From positions 823,017 through 887,016 of the forward strand of contig JALPQD010000402.1 in the NCBI GenBank assembly GCA_023101885.1: 64,000 bases of DNA, written 5' to 3'. This document shows positions 10,265 to 20,839 of this stretch, piece after piece. How positions within the stretch are numbered: the stretch's first letter is position 1; every line of letters starts with the position of its first letter. The notes beneath the pieces were generated by a model. It worked only from the letters and a program-made list of their open reading frames with translations. It ran no database searches and was not told the origin of the DNA. The position numbers were made by a program, and so were the translations under genes. The stretch is from Typhlomys cinereus. Its lineage: Eukaryota > Chordata > Mammalia > Rodentia > Platacanthomyidae.

Positions 10265-11290
10265 ACGATGTATTTTGTTTTTAATTTTAATTTGTTTTTA
10301 GTTTTAATTTGTTTTAATCTGGGTGCTGTCAGCACCACTCAAAAAAAGCTTTTCACATAGAAGTTGTTGCCATCCCCAAGAGTGCTGGGATATGATCCTT
10401 CCTAGGTCTCCATCGAAGTTTTCAAACACTTCACCTCCAATAGTCTCATTATCTGGGTTCCAACAGACTTCTATTATACTATAAAGAGCATTTTGGCTCC
10501 AATCACTATCTTTCTGAATTAAAATGTCAAAGGACATTGTTTAGTTCTCCAGTACACCAAGATATAGTCCTTTACATTAGTACAATCCTGACTCCAATTT
10601 TGCTTGTCAGTTACGTTTCTGAAAGCTGGAAGAGGTTGCAAAAATGAATTAGAATCTTGTTGGTGCTGAAGAGCTTGAGAAGAGCTGGCTACTACTTGCA
10701 GATATTTATATTCAGTCAGGAAAGTACAACATGGCAGAAAAACTACTAAAATGAAGAACCGAAATGGTGCCTGTGTTGTAACAGGTCTTGCTGCAAAGCC
10801 TATGAATATATGGGATGCATCATGGAGAAAGAGCAGGCATAAATGGATCAGGCCTTCAACTGTGTGATGGCCTGGAAACACGGCAACCAGGTCAATCCAG
10901 CCCTGGGATACATGTTGGCATTTAATTATTTGAAAATAAACTGTTATGTGGATTCAATTAACATATGTCACCAGGTTTTTGAATCACATCCAACTCAACC
11001 AAAAATCAGAAAAAGACATACTTGATGAAGCCCACATGTCTTTAAGGCTTTGAATGATTTTCCATTGTAGTTGCCAATTAAGCAGTAAGTGACAGGAAGC
11101 TTCCTGAGGCCTTCCAGTTCTGACTGGTTTGAGCCAGTGCTGTGCAGCAACAGGTACTTCCTTCTTCCAGCAGAGGGTGTTGCAGCATTATGGAAGCTCA
11201 ATAGCATGCAGGCTTATGAACTGGTGGACAAACTGAATGAGACCTGACTGCTGAGGTCACTCTGCTGAAGACAAATAACTGATTTCTATA
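10265..11290 (+). pseudogene. TTC21B-like (IFT139) retrocopy with inverted 5' part
   Basis: The plus strand from 10664 encodes, with stops and shifts, [20 protein letters not shown], then [15 protein letters not shown], then the KIRKRHT/DILDEA region. This matches my recollection of the C-terminal TPR region of TTC21B, an IFT-A ciliary transport subunit. The immediately upstream segment (about 10660-10330) reads the more N-terminal part on the minus strand: [32 protein letters not shown] and, in another frame, [11 protein letters not shown]. No introns interrupt it. An intronless, frame-broken copy whose 5' part is inverted at a single junction near 10662 is the classic product of LINE-1 twin priming. 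I see no clear poly(A) tail, and the 3' end near 11290 is approximate. TTC21A is the alternative parent. It lies about 300 bp 5' of the KIR-like exon 1 and is not expected to be functional. Confidence 0.72.
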
Positions 11291-11304
11291 GAGGAAACTT
11301 TTGT

Positions 11305-11482
11305 GGGCTGGAGAGATGGTGCAGAGGTTAAGCCTCTGCACATGCCCATATGCAAACATCTGGTGAGAATGATGGTGATCTGTACTTTTAGCCCTGGAAA
11401 GTGGAGCCTGGAAAATTCCAGAGCAAAGCCAAGAGGAGGTAGAGCAATCCAGGGTGACTCTCAAAACATCCTTGGGCCTCCA
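11305..11482 (+). mobile_element. type 1 SINE, 5' part, split by an LTR
   Basis: Head 'gtgggctggagagatggtgcagaggttaagcc' and body 'agtggagcctggaaaattccagagcaaagcc...gagcaatccagggtgactc' stop at 'ttgggcctccatg'. The rest of the element (AC tract and TAAATAAATG tail) reappears near 12055-12205. Confidence 0.75.
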
Positions 11483-12054
11483 TGTTAGGCAGTTTTACAG
11501 CAGTTGTGATTGGATGGTCCTGAAGGTCTCGGAAGGTCATTCTCCACTGCTGGGATTACCCTGAAGGAACACATCCTTTGCCAACTTCACCCAACCCTCT
11601 GTTCATGAAAGAATATGGAGATTGGTTCTCTTTTACAGATAAGCTGTACCATGAAGTGGGCATAAAATCGACTGGGTTGGATCCCAATAGGAACAGAACA
11701 ATGAGATGTAGAGGACCAAAAGCTCCAACCAGGTTTTCAGAAACTGGAGCTAACCATGAGGAAAAACACTTTTCCCGGGCCTGATTTAGGGTATAAATAT
11801 TCCAGACCTTGGCAGCCATCTTTGGTGCCCTTGCCCCTCATGGTATTCCACATCTGGGATCTGTGAGTTCTTTTTTATGCCTGGAGTCCATTGAGGTATC
11901 CATGGCTCTCTTACTTCTCGTGGTTTAATGTCTGTGAGTTGCATTTTTTTCTCTCCTGTAATAAACTCTGCCTTAATCCTGTATGGGTGTTCTGGTTTCT
12001 GTCTTTGACTCCCAAACACAGGAACCTGAACACTTGAAGACCCCAGGAGAGAGA
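11483..12054 (+). mobile_element. solo LTR inserted in a SINE
   Basis: Begins TGTTAGGCAG after the SINE break. It has a TATAAATA box near 11790 and AATAAA near 11960, followed by 'ctctgccttaatcctgtatgggtgttctggtttctgtctttgactcccaaacac'. The same 3' block recurs at 40765-40830, so this is one LTR family with two copies here. Internal sequence is absent. Confidence 0.72.
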
Positions 12055-12092
12055 CTCCGTGTCACATGGACACATAATCCCCGATACAGAAC

Positions 12093-12183
<91 letters not shown>

Positions 12184-12205
12184 TAAATAAATGCATATTT
12201 TTAAA
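12055..12205 (+). mobile_element. type 1 SINE, 3' part
   Basis: Contains 'cacatggacacataatcc', a long AC tract and a gaataaataaatgc tail, completing the SINE interrupted at 11482. Confidence 0.65.
12094..12180. repeat. (AC)n microsatellite
   Basis: About 43 uninterrupted AC units expanded within the SINE tail. Confidence 0.97.
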
Positions 12206-12744
12206 AAGAACATTTTTGTTAAAAATCTAGGTGATTTTTCTGAGGAATATTTTTTATAAATCATATTTTAAATCAATTGTTGTATGTTCACTTTTATTAT
12301 AGTCTGTGATGCAATTTCATATGCAATTTATGAAAAAAGCAATACATAAATGTATACTTTAATAAAGGATTATGAATAAAAACGATTTCCACAGTGGTCA
12401 GCAGATACTGCCGAAATGCGTAAGCAATCAAAGTGCCGAAGAGATGAGACTGTGGAGGGCTTGGACCTAAATGGAACATTTAATATCACCTTGATGAAGG
12501 TTAGAGGGCATCATCCAGGAAGAGAGAGCAAGAAGATTGTAAAGAAACAATGGAAGAGAGGAATGTTCTAGAATGTCGTCTGAAGATACAAAATAGATGC
12601 TCTCTTCCTGAGCTTGTATCTGCTTGTATCTGTTCAAGACCTGCATGTGATTGGCTCATCAAAGCATGGGTGGGGTTTGTGAGTCCCTGAACCTTCCTAA
12701 GGATTTAGAGGCAGCTCATGGTTACTGGGGAAGAGGGAAAACAT

Positions 12745-13240
12745 TTTCACATTTTCATTTTTAATTATATTGACAGTGAATTTATGTGTTTTCATGATCC
12801 ACTTCTTACTTCCCAACCCCCATTCTATCCTACCCCATGCATTCTCCCCTCCAGCCAGTTTCTGTCCCTCTCCCACATTCCCCTGCATGCGCATCCACTA
12901 GGTCCTATCTAGGATGCCTATCTAACCATCCACAGTATAGAGATTCTCCCTCTCTCTCATCCAGCATTTTAATTTTAATCTTGAAACACTTTCTTTGGTG
13001 GCGTAGTCACTGGTAAGGTGCATGTGCTCTTGTAAATAATCATCACTCACACTCATTAGATACGTTCTTTTGGGGCAAACTCTGTGGCCTTGGATGTCTG
13101 ACTCTTTCTCCATGGAATGTGTGGATCTTCTTCCCCATTGTGGTTGGAAAACATTTGTTCAGGGGTCCTTCTGAGACCATGAAGGCATGATAACTCCTAA
13201 AGGGATGTTCAGAATCCAGAAAGAAGACAAGAGGCAAAGA
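12745..13240 (-). mobile_element. old LINE-1 3' UTR-like fragment
   Basis: The layout ('tttatgtgttttcatgatccacttcttacttccc...cattc', pyrimidine-rich, then 'ggtggcgtagtcactgg...gaccatgaaggcatgataactcc') resembles the reversed 3' UTRs at 35560 and 43860. The assignment is tentative. Confidence 0.4.
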
Positions 13241-13704
13241 CTTACAGGGTCACAGTTAAACCAGGAGACAGGGAAGTTACAGCATGCAGGAGGCAGGTGT
13301 TTCTGGAAGGGATGAGTTAACTGCAAATGTCACTGAGGGATGAGAGAGGGGAAGACAATAGAATCCCTGAGTAAGCTGGGCTTCAAGTTCTCAGCTGTGT
13401 GGAAGGACAGGGACTCACCGGGCTATCCAGCCCCTGCTGTCCTCATATTGTGCATCTGTCACAGAGGCATCTGTGCTGGCAGAACATAGGGATCATCTGT
13501 CTTCTGAGCAGAGTTCAGGGATCTCTCAGTATCCAAATTGCAGCCCTGGCCAAGATGGATGGAGACCGATAGCCATGACGTGTGCTGATGTCTCCTGTTC
13601 CACAGTGAAGGCACAGTCCTACATAGTGCTGATTCCAGACCCTTCTCACCACCCCTGGGATTCTGAGACCACAGGTGTTCCCTCCCCAGGACTCTTTTTC
13701 TCAC
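13241..13704. other. flank of LILRB-like relic, ITIM exon not recognised
   Basis: The minus-strand segment near 13480-13400 (ASTDASVTDAQYEDS) faintly resembles the ASEASQDVTYAQL exon but lacks a usable ITIM. I do not call it an exon. Confidence 0.35.
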
Positions 13705-13735
13705 ACAGGTTTTCTTCTTGAAGTCAGCTGCTGGA
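13705..13735 (-). pseudogene. LILRB-like cytoplasmic exon B
   Basis: 31 bp between CAGTTTCAG and CTGT|GTGAGA, encoding PAADFKKKT. Human LILRB has SSPAADVQEENL at this place. Confidence 0.6.
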
Positions 13736-13817
13736 CTGAAACTGGGTAGACAAGGGGCTGTCAGGAGACTGAGGGGTGTCAGGAAGGCAGGAGTCTGGGC
13801 TCTGGGGTAGAATTTAC

Positions 13818-13857
13818 CTCTTCTGAGGAAGTCTGTCCCTGGGTGCTGACTGAACAC
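13818..13857 (-). pseudogene. LILRB-like cytoplasmic exon A
   Basis: 40 bp between TTCTGTAG and GAG|GTAAATTC, resembling the LILRB exon encoding SDQRKTDFQR. Confidence 0.55.
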
Positions 13858-14221
13858 CTACAGAAAGTTCTAGTTGGTCTTGGTCTTTTTCTGGACTGCA
13901 CAGGATAGAAGATAATCAGGGAACAGGTGGGGCAGAAATCATCCTTTCCCAGACAGCTGCAGGGGAAGGAAAGGGGCTTAAAAGCATCTGGAATAAGTGT
14001 GCAAATAGTCTAAGAGATGGAAGAGCTCTCTGAGTACTTGAAATTTCCATAGCAGGTACTGAGATCTGTCATGTTTCTTATTCTGGGTTTTTGGTTTAAG
14101 AGTCTGCAAAAGTACTTCTAAGTTAACTAATCATCTGACCCAGGGTTTGGTGTACTTGTTTCCTCATGGGTTCCACCCTACACAAAGATTCTGAGACTGA
14201 TGCTACACATACTCTATTTAC

Positions 14222-14328
14222 CTCCTATCCTTCTATTTGTGCTTACGCTGGTGTTGGAGAAGGACGGACATCCAGCAAGAGGAAGATCACCAAGACCCCA
14301 ATCAGAGCCTGATGGTAGCATTCTAGTC
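14222..14328 (-). pseudogene. LILRB-like transmembrane exon, frameshifted
   Basis: Acceptor GCTAAG with the phase-1 continuation giving LIGVLVIFLLLL, then an in-frame stop after PSPTPA. The donor GGAG|GTAAAT is approximate. Confidence 0.65.
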
Positions 14329-14384
14329 CTTAGCATAAGTGATGTTATGAATGAGGGACGATGTAGGAGGAACAGACAATGATT

Positions 14385-14760
14385 GCACCACAGAGGCTCC
14401 CATCCCTCATAGAGAGAGGCTCCTTGGACTCCTCCCTCCCGCTAAGCAGACAAATCTCTCGAGACTATGCCTTCTCCAGAGCAAAGACAGTTGGTGCTGT
14501 TAAACCACCTGGCTGAGAGGACCAATCCAGACAGGACAACTCAGCAAAGGCTCACGCTGGGACTTATGGGATGTTGGGTGGGGTATATATGCAGCCTGAT
14601 ATTTACAATAAAGGAGCCTGCAAATGAGCCTGCATATGAGCCTGAGAACCTGCTTTGCCACTTACCTGACTCCCAGAGTCTGTGCGGTTGACTCCGCTCC
14701 AGCTTATCCCCACCCTCAAGGGTCTCCATGGGCCCCCAAGACACTGTTACACTGTTACAC
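14385..14760 (+). mobile_element. LTR fragment related to the ERV LTR at 52.3 kb
   Basis: Contains 'ggctcacgctgggacttatggg' (compare 'agctcacgctgggacttgtgggg' near 52282), a TATATATGC box near 14585 and an ACAATAAAGG polyadenylation region near 14606. Confidence 0.6.
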
Positions 14761-15487
14761 ATTTAACTGTGTACCTACTGTATGCCAGGTGCATGCTAGA
14801 TCTTTGAATCTGTTCCCTTCAACTCTCAAAGTCATGAAAGATGGAATGGCCTCCTCCATCCATCTGGGTTACAGATGATGCTCAGGGAGATGAATCACCT
14901 ACCCAGCAGGTGACCAGCAGGAAGCTGCAGAGTTAGGGGTGAATCCAGTAGCCCAACTTCCAGTCTTGTCTTGTCTACCAGTTATTAATCTCCACATCCA
15001 TACCCAGCAGGAAAGAGCCTTGAGTAGTCCTGATACCTGGTCTCCTCACAATGTTACCAGTGCTGTGGCAGAAAATACAGGTTCACTATGGAATTTTATC
15101 TTAGGAGGCCATTCTTAAGGACATCACTGATAGAAACTTGATTCTTTTCCTTTGTACTTGCAAGAAAATGAATAACAGATAGTTTTTTTAAAAAATTATT
15201 TTCCTCTAGCATCTTAAGAGAAACTTAATATTGATCCAACATTCTGTAAGTTTTGTTCGGGGGCTGGAGGTTGTACAGCAATCCACCATGGATTCCAGAA
15301 CCCAAAGGGATCACAGGCTGGTCTTCAGAAGGGGGGGGGCTCAGCAGAAAAAAAAAAAAAGACATTGAGCTCCATTGTAGATCAATCAACTAGGAGCAAG
15401 GTGTTCAGTCTCTCACCTTCCCCTCTCAAGAGGAGGCATCAAGAATGTCATAGGTAGCATCTGCTTAGTTGGGTCCATCAGACTGAC

Positions 15488-15535
15488 CATTCTCAGTGCC
15501 AGACTCAATGGGTATGAGGAAGTGGTCTTCAGGAT
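15488..15535 (-). pseudogene. LILRB-like stem exon
   Basis: 48 bp, phase 1/1, open. Acceptor CTCCAGCAG, donor AATG|GTCAGT. Confidence 0.65.
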
Positions 15536-15544
15536 CTGCTGGAG

Positions 15545-16150
15545 AGGGCTGTGGAGATGAAGAGAGGATGGACTACAAGTTGCCCATCTCAGCCTGTTTG
15601 CTTCTCTCCAAGCCTTGCTTCAAATTCTCCTAAACGGACCCCACTTTCCCGCATGTTGCTCTCTGAGTTCCCTGGGGTTCTGGAGTCCCTGCCAGGAGCT
15701 CTGCCCTCCCTGTAGTACCCTGGACAAAGCTTATCATGGAACATTTAGGAGACTCAGAAGAACTGCCAGCTAGAGTCTGTGCTCCCTGTGTACCACATGG
15801 CTTTGGTGAGCAGCACTGAGGCAGTGTCTGCTATTATCGGGTTGGGCCCAGAACATTCTGGGAATATGGATTAAAAAGAAGATTGAGTTCAGAGGCTGAC
15901 ATTGGACATTCCATGTCTGGTCACGCTATCAAATGTGTGGCATTCTTAAAATTTCCTGGCTCTACAGAATTGCAGCAATGGCCCAGGAGAGCATGTGCCA
16001 CAATCCCTGCTGGCCTGCTTCTCTCTGAGGGCCTCCACAGGTACACACAGTGCTCTCTAATACAAAGACACGTGCGTGTGCACATGCATACATGTATATA
16101 CCCACGCATATACATACACAATAAATGAATAAAAAATTTTTAAAAATGTT
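15545..16150. other. no recognised feature
   Basis: Possibly the intron upstream of the LILRB-like stem exon. No Ig domain was seen. The end (about 15990-16150) is a SINE 3' tail with TACACACAATAAATGAATAAA on the plus strand. Confidence 0.4.
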
Positions 16151-16159
16151 TAAAAATAA

Positions 16160-16455
16160 ATAGATAAATCCTTTTTTTTTTTTTTTTTTTTTTTTTGCTT
16201 GTGTAGGTATGGGTATGTACACATGTGTGGGGGATGAGGGAGTGTGTAGGTACTGAAGGGAGGACTGTATGTGCCTGTGGAAGCTCAAATCTGACATTTG
16301 AGAATGATTTTGGATTGCTTTACTCTGGGGTTTTTCAGACTCTGCTTTCCAACACAGAAAGTACAGGTCCCTACCTGCCTGGTAGGGACTTGAGATCTGA
16401 ATTCAGATCTCCTTGCTTTGGAGGAAAACGCTTAATCCGCCAGCCCAATAAAATA
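16160..16455 (-). mobile_element. type 1 SINE, reversed
   Basis: Poly(T) run, 'tgtgtgggg', reversed body, then 'gacttgagatctgaattcagatctccttgctttgg...cgcttaatccgccagccc' (reversed head). Confidence 0.75.
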
Positions 16456-16519
16456 TTTTTAAAATGGAGGAAGGTTGGCTGGGAATGGGGGGGGTTGGGA
16501 GGGTGGGGGTGGGGGGAGG

Positions 16520-16725
16520 AGATTGGGGATGTAGGTCATTTGGTATTTGCCTAGCAAGCACAAAGGCCTGGGTTCCAGTCCCAGTGCCACATGCAGCAGG
16601 AAGGTAATGCTTTGGAGGTGGATACAGGAAAATCAGAAAGTTCAAGGTCATCCTTGGTTACTCGTGGAGTTCAAGGCAAGCCTGGGCTTGAGACCATGTT
16701 TCACAAAGCCAAAGGAGCCTCCATC
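16520..16725 (+). mobile_element. B4-like ID/B1 composite SINE
   Basis: ID-like head ('gatgtaggtcatttggtatttgcctagcaagcacaaaggcctgggttccag') followed by a B1-like part ('agttcaaggcaagcctgggcttgagaccatg'). Confidence 0.6.
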
Positions 16726-17261
16726 TTTCAAAATTAAAAGAAGAATCAGCACCATCTACCCCTTTCCAAGTTCCCTAAACAACCAGGAATTGGCTATGTT
16801 CTCTGTGTCTTGCCCTTCTCCCCCCCATTCCCCCAGCTCCACCTACCTCCTCTGTTGCCCCCTGGTGGCTGACAGTTCTACCCACAGCCCTGTTTTGCAG
16901 TGGCTTTAAGAAACTTGAATAGAAAAGGAGAGAATTAAGTCTGATGGGGAAAGACACAGAGGATCAGCAGGGAATGTCTCAAGACAATGAAAATGCACAT
17001 CTGACCTCGTGAAAGGTCACACAGAACAACTCACACCAAGGCCTCTTGGATCAGAGGAGAGGGAAGAAGACTAGGGCACAGAGAAAGGAGGGCCAGAGCT
17101 GGTACCCAGGAACAGGGATGTGCTTGCCTGCATAGTGTTTCCCTGGATGACCTGATAGTACAAACCTGTTGTCCCAGCTGGGAGATTGAGAAGTTCAAGG
17201 CCAATATGAGCAAATTAGTAAGGGAGGGAGGGGAAGAGAAGAAGAAGGGAAAGAAAAGAAA

Positions 17262-17480
17262 GGGAACTATAGTTCAGTTGGTAGAGTGCTTGCAAAGTAT
17301 GCTCAAAGCCTTGGGTTCCATCCCCAGCACCACATACACCCAGTATGGTGGTACACACCTGTATTCCCAGCACGGGGTGATGGAATCAGGAGGATTGGGA
17401 GTTCAAAGCCATCCTCTGCTAAATGGTAGGATCAAAGTCAGCATGGGATTGCTGAGAACTTGTCCCCCTAGAAAATTTTT
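17262..17480 (+). mobile_element. B4-like ID/B1 composite SINE
   Basis: ID head 'ctatagttcagttggtagagtgcttgc...ttgggttccatccccagcaccac', then a B1-like 'tggtggtacacacctgtattcccagcac...gaatcaggaggattgggagttcaaagcc'. Confidence 0.72.
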
Positions 17481-17496
17481 TTAAAAATTTAAAGTG

Positions 17497-17800
17497 GGAT
17501 AGGGAGATGGTTAAGTGGTTAAAGCCTTTATCTCACAAGCAGTAGGACCTGAGTTCAGATCCGAAGTCCCACATAAAAATGCTTGGCAGATATGTAGGCA
17601 GCCTGAAATTCTGGCCTTGGAAAAGGGGACCTCCCAGAACCAAACAATAAGGAAGTAGAGCTGTCCAGAATGATTCCTGATGTCACTCTTGGGCCTTCAC
17701 AGGCATACACACTCAAATCTCCTCTGGTACAAGCATAAACACACACACTCACATGCACACGCACACCACACACACACGCACAATGAGAAAGAAAATTAAA
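17497..17800 (+). mobile_element. type 1 SINE
   Basis: Head 'gggatagggagatggttaagtggttaaagcc', 'cctgagttcagatccgaagtcccacataaaaatgcttggcagatatg', a diverged body and an AC-rich tail. Confidence 0.8.
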
Positions 17801-18039
17801 AGTTGTCCAGAAATGTATCTCAGCAGTAAAACCTTTGCCTAGGATGAACAAAACACTGGGGTTCAATCCCCATCCTGCAAAATGAAACAGAAAAAGTGTT
17901 TCCCTAACCTAACTCTCACTTTCAGGGTCACCTCACTCCTACATCTCTGTCTGTATTACTGAAATATGTTTCTTCTCCACTGTAAACCCATCTTCTCATC
18001 CACAATTACAAATGCGAGTGTGTCCTGAGAGTCTACAGA

Positions 18040-18400
18040 AAGAGTATGGGACAGGTGAGCTTATTCTGGCACTACATGAGTTTACAAAAAACTCACCCCA
18101 GTCAGGGTGGGTCTCACGGCAGCTGCAGCCCTGGAGCTCTCTGCTGCATGACTTGCTCCCAGCTGGGGTCCTCTGAGAATTCTTCGGACTATTTGGCTGG
18201 CTGAAGAGACTCTTCTCTCATCAGTTGTCACTGCTGTTTTTTACCTTGGGGTAAAGAATCCTGAATCTTATTAGTTTCAGAAACTTTTTGACTCTGAATG
18301 GGTCTCCCTGGAGACTATTCTAAATTGCTTCAGAATAGAGACTGAACCGAATGGTCCCTCTTAGGTTGAGGGGACGTCAAAATCCAAAAAGGCATGTTAT
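18040..18400. repeat. unclassified interspersed repeat, copy 1
   Basis: Aligns by eye to 56590-56850: 'ctcaccccagtcagggtgggtctcacggcagctgcagccctggagctctctgctgcatgacttgctcc' versus 'cctaccccagcttgggtgagattcatggaagttgcaaccctgtagctctctgatgcaatacttgctcc'. A shorter related piece lies at 60510-60600. Confidence 0.65.
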
Positions 18401-19245
18401 ACCTGGAAGAAAAACTCCATACAACAGGTAAGTGACCAACATGGATGTTGTTCTTCCTTTTCTTTGCCTGTGGATAGAGTTTATATCATTGGTTCCTGGT
18501 TCTCAGGCTTCTGGATTTGGATCGAGTTTCCTCTCTAGTCTTCCTGTGTCTTCAGAAGGCAGGTTATGGACTTGTAGACTAACATCAATGTCTGAGCCAG
18601 TTCCTTATAGTGTTTTGGGGATTACTCTGGAATATTTTCTCACGCAGCAATTAGGGTGGAGGAGAGGAGCTTTATTTACTGCTGAACTCACTCTTTAAGG
18701 ACTCCAAATCTGAAGTTAGTTTGTACTTTGATTTTATATGAAAGCAGGGAAAGAAGTGGAGAAAGCCAGGGAGGACTTTGCAGAAGCAAATACAATGATT
18801 ACCAGGTGTCAACAGGGTGACTTGATTGAAGATGAGCCCAAGATGGGCCCATAGCCTTGACTCTTGTCAGACAGCACCCTATGCCAGTGTTGGAGCAGAG
18901 GCTCAGGTGCAGGCTGTGCTGTCTTGGGAACTCAGTAACTTTTTTTTTTTTTTATCTTAACTTGTGCTCAGAAGTAACTTAACAGTTTACCTTTATCTAC
19001 CTAAGTAATAAGCTTCTTTGTATATCCTATTGTTTCTGCCTTTCTGGAGAATCCAGTCTAAAGCCACATTATTATATCAAGCAATACAGAAAACTTGCCT
19101 ATTAATAATCACCTAGTTATAACAAAGAACAAATTTCAGTTTATGAGGCATAGAAAATATTTAGGAATAAGGCACAGATGCTATTCCAAATTACTCTGCA
19201 TGTTGCTGATAAATTCATGATCAAACAATGTCTTATAGTCCATTA
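18401..19245. other. no recognised feature
   Basis: The 88-codon open frame at 18432-18698 has no recognisable domain. Only a poly(T) run near 18940 stands out. Confidence 0.4.
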
Positions 19246-19249
19246 TTTC

Positions 19250-19610
19250 CTTTTATGACAGTAGAGTTACAGTTCTTAATCCACCTTGACAGGAGAGTTC
19301 ACACCAACACTGGAGATTGAGGGAAGTTGCCATACCATATCTATATATCCACAGGACTGCTGAGAGAGAGACAATTCTTACTTTCCAGACTAGTGTGTCT
19401 TGCCCAAGTATACTGATGGATTCTAACTTCCTTAACCAGCTCCCTCCATCTTATTCAGCTGCCTAGGAAATATATCCAGCCCTGTGTGCTAGGCATCCCC
19501 ATCAATCAATGTTTTGCAGGCTTAACTCAACTATCAATTTTTTACCAATCTTCCCAGACTTCTAGATCTTCAACTGTCAAGTTGACACCTCTATTTAACT
19601 ATGATAGATG
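19250..19610 (-). mobile_element. MaLR-like LTR, diverged
   Basis: 'gacaggagagttcacaccaacactgg', 'gtgtgtcttgcccaagtatactgatggattctaacttccttaacc' and 'catccccatcaatcaatgttttgcaggc' parallel 42790-43050. Confidence 0.6.
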
Positions 19611-19664
19611 CCTACTTTCCTACTACTTCTATTCAAGTAGTAGGAAAAGGAGCAGCAATAACAT

Positions 19665-19770
19665 TTAGACTAGAAAAAGAAACAGAATGCATAAAAATCA
19701 GAAAAGAGGAAGCAAAAGTATTTGCAGATGATATGATACTTTATATAGAAAATCTGACTATTCAACAATG
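19665..19770 (+). mobile_element. LINE-1 ORF2 fragment
   Basis: Encodes [20 protein letters not shown], which includes the reverse transcriptase FADD motif. Confidence 0.8.
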
Positions 19771-19904
19771 ACTTTTTAAACATTGACTTTTCATAACATA
19801 GAAATTAACAAACTGGATTCATTTTGTGTACAAATAATTTAAGTAAAAATGAAACAGGTCAGGGAAATAACCTGATTTGTAATATTTTAAAAACATCTAT
19901 GATT

Positions 19905-20135
19905 GGACTAGAGAGATGACTAGGGGATTTTGAGCCTTTGCCTCAAAAGCTAAAGGACCTGAGTTTGGATCCCCAAATCACACACGAAATTTGGGTGGCC
20001 CACAATACTGGACCTGGAAGGCAGAGCCTAGGAAACCATACAGCAGAGCTATAAGGATGTAGACAAATCCAGTACAATTCTAGAAGTCATTCTTGGGCCT
20101 CCTCTACGCAAATGTGCACACACCTACACATGCAA
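19905..20135 (+). mobile_element. type 1 SINE
   Basis: Head 'ggactagagagatgactaggggattttgagcc', 'cctgagtttggatccccaaatcac', and body 'ggaaggcagagcctaggaaaccatacagcagagc'. Confidence 0.8.
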
Positions 20136-20202
20136 AAAAGTCAACCAATAATGAAATGAAATAATTGAAATAAAACACAAATACTGTTTCTATTCTCCAC
20201 AG

Positions 20203-20295
20203 ACCCTTTGTCACTGGATTACATGACAGAAAACTGCATCTGGTTGAACCTGGCTGTCCTTCTCCTCTTAGGTTTTGGGGCTGTACTGGATGCAG
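20203..20295 (+). pseudogene. orphan transmembrane exon of an LRC Ig receptor, plus strand
   Basis: A 93 bp segment flanked by CTCCACAG and GCAG|GTACTG, phase 1 at both ends, encodes LSLDYMTENCIWLNLAVLLL then LGFGAVLDA. This follows the activating-receptor TM exon layout (DYT.ENLIRMG.A.LVLV.LGILL.EA) seen in LILRA, FCAR and NCR1. The charged Arg that binds FcR-gamma is replaced by Trp (CIW in place of LIR). It is the only Ig-receptor-like exon on the plus strand here. No Ig exons were found upstream, so it is probably a relic. A chance hydrophobic frame is possible. Confidence 0.5.
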
Positions 20296-20839
20296 GTACT
20301 GTTGGAGATTTGCATGGAGAACCCAGGGAATCCCAAGTTGGGGGACCTCACCTCCATTTTCTAGTCCTAGGAATGCTGGCACAAACAGTCCTAAAGGAGT
20401 TGTGATCCTTCTGTTGCATTTCAGTGTCCGGAAATGGGGTAGATTCCTCATGACAAGACTGAGATTTAATTAGTCTATGTATTGTGTTCAGGAGAGATTC
20501 CCCAAAGAACAGCATCTTGTTTTTCTCTCCTTTCTTTCCTCACCGGCATGACATTGTTGTGAGACACCCTCCTTGATTCTGAAATCTTAGTTTCTCTTTC
20601 TGTATAAGATTGATTTCCTCCTTTGTTCCCCATTATCTACACCCCACCCACATAGTTCTTTACCTGTCCTCCTTACACCTCTTACCTGGGAGCAATGATT
20701 TTTCTTTCAAAGTCAGCTTTCGTTACCTAACATACAACCAATTTTCTTCCTCTTCCTTTTTTTCTTCATTCGAAAACTAAAGTTTCAGCTTAGTGTACAA
20801 ACTAATATATTTAATTTCATTTTCATACATTTATACATT

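Larger units (their letters stand above)
13705..15535 (-). pseudogene. LILRB/PIR-B-like inhibitory receptor, orphaned 3' end
   Basis: Four spliced-looking exons in LILRB order on the minus strand. The stem exon 15535-15488 (48 bp, phase 1) reads DPEDHFLIPIESGTEN, like LILRB DPEDQPLTPTGSDPQS. The TM exon 14328-14222 reads GLECYHQALIGVLVIFLLLL, like GLGRYLEVLIGVSVAFVLLL. Cytoplasmic exon 13857-13818 reads SQHPGTDFLRR, like SDQRKTDFQRP. Cytoplasmic exon 13735-13705 reads SPAADFKKKT, like SSPAADVQEEN. LILRB proteins signal through ITIMs and SHP phosphatases, but no clear ITIM exon follows. The TM exon loses its frame after the hydrophobic stretch (the LLQHQRKHK continuation lies in another frame and then stops), so the gene is dead. 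No Ig exons were found upstream. A KIR-lineage TM is possible, but the SPAAD exon argues for LILRB. Confidence 0.68.

Noticed and set aside
13459..13857. 132-codon minus-strand frame as one protein
   Set aside because: It joins two LILRB-like cytoplasmic mini-exons through intronic sequence. The exons, not the continuous frame, are meaningful.
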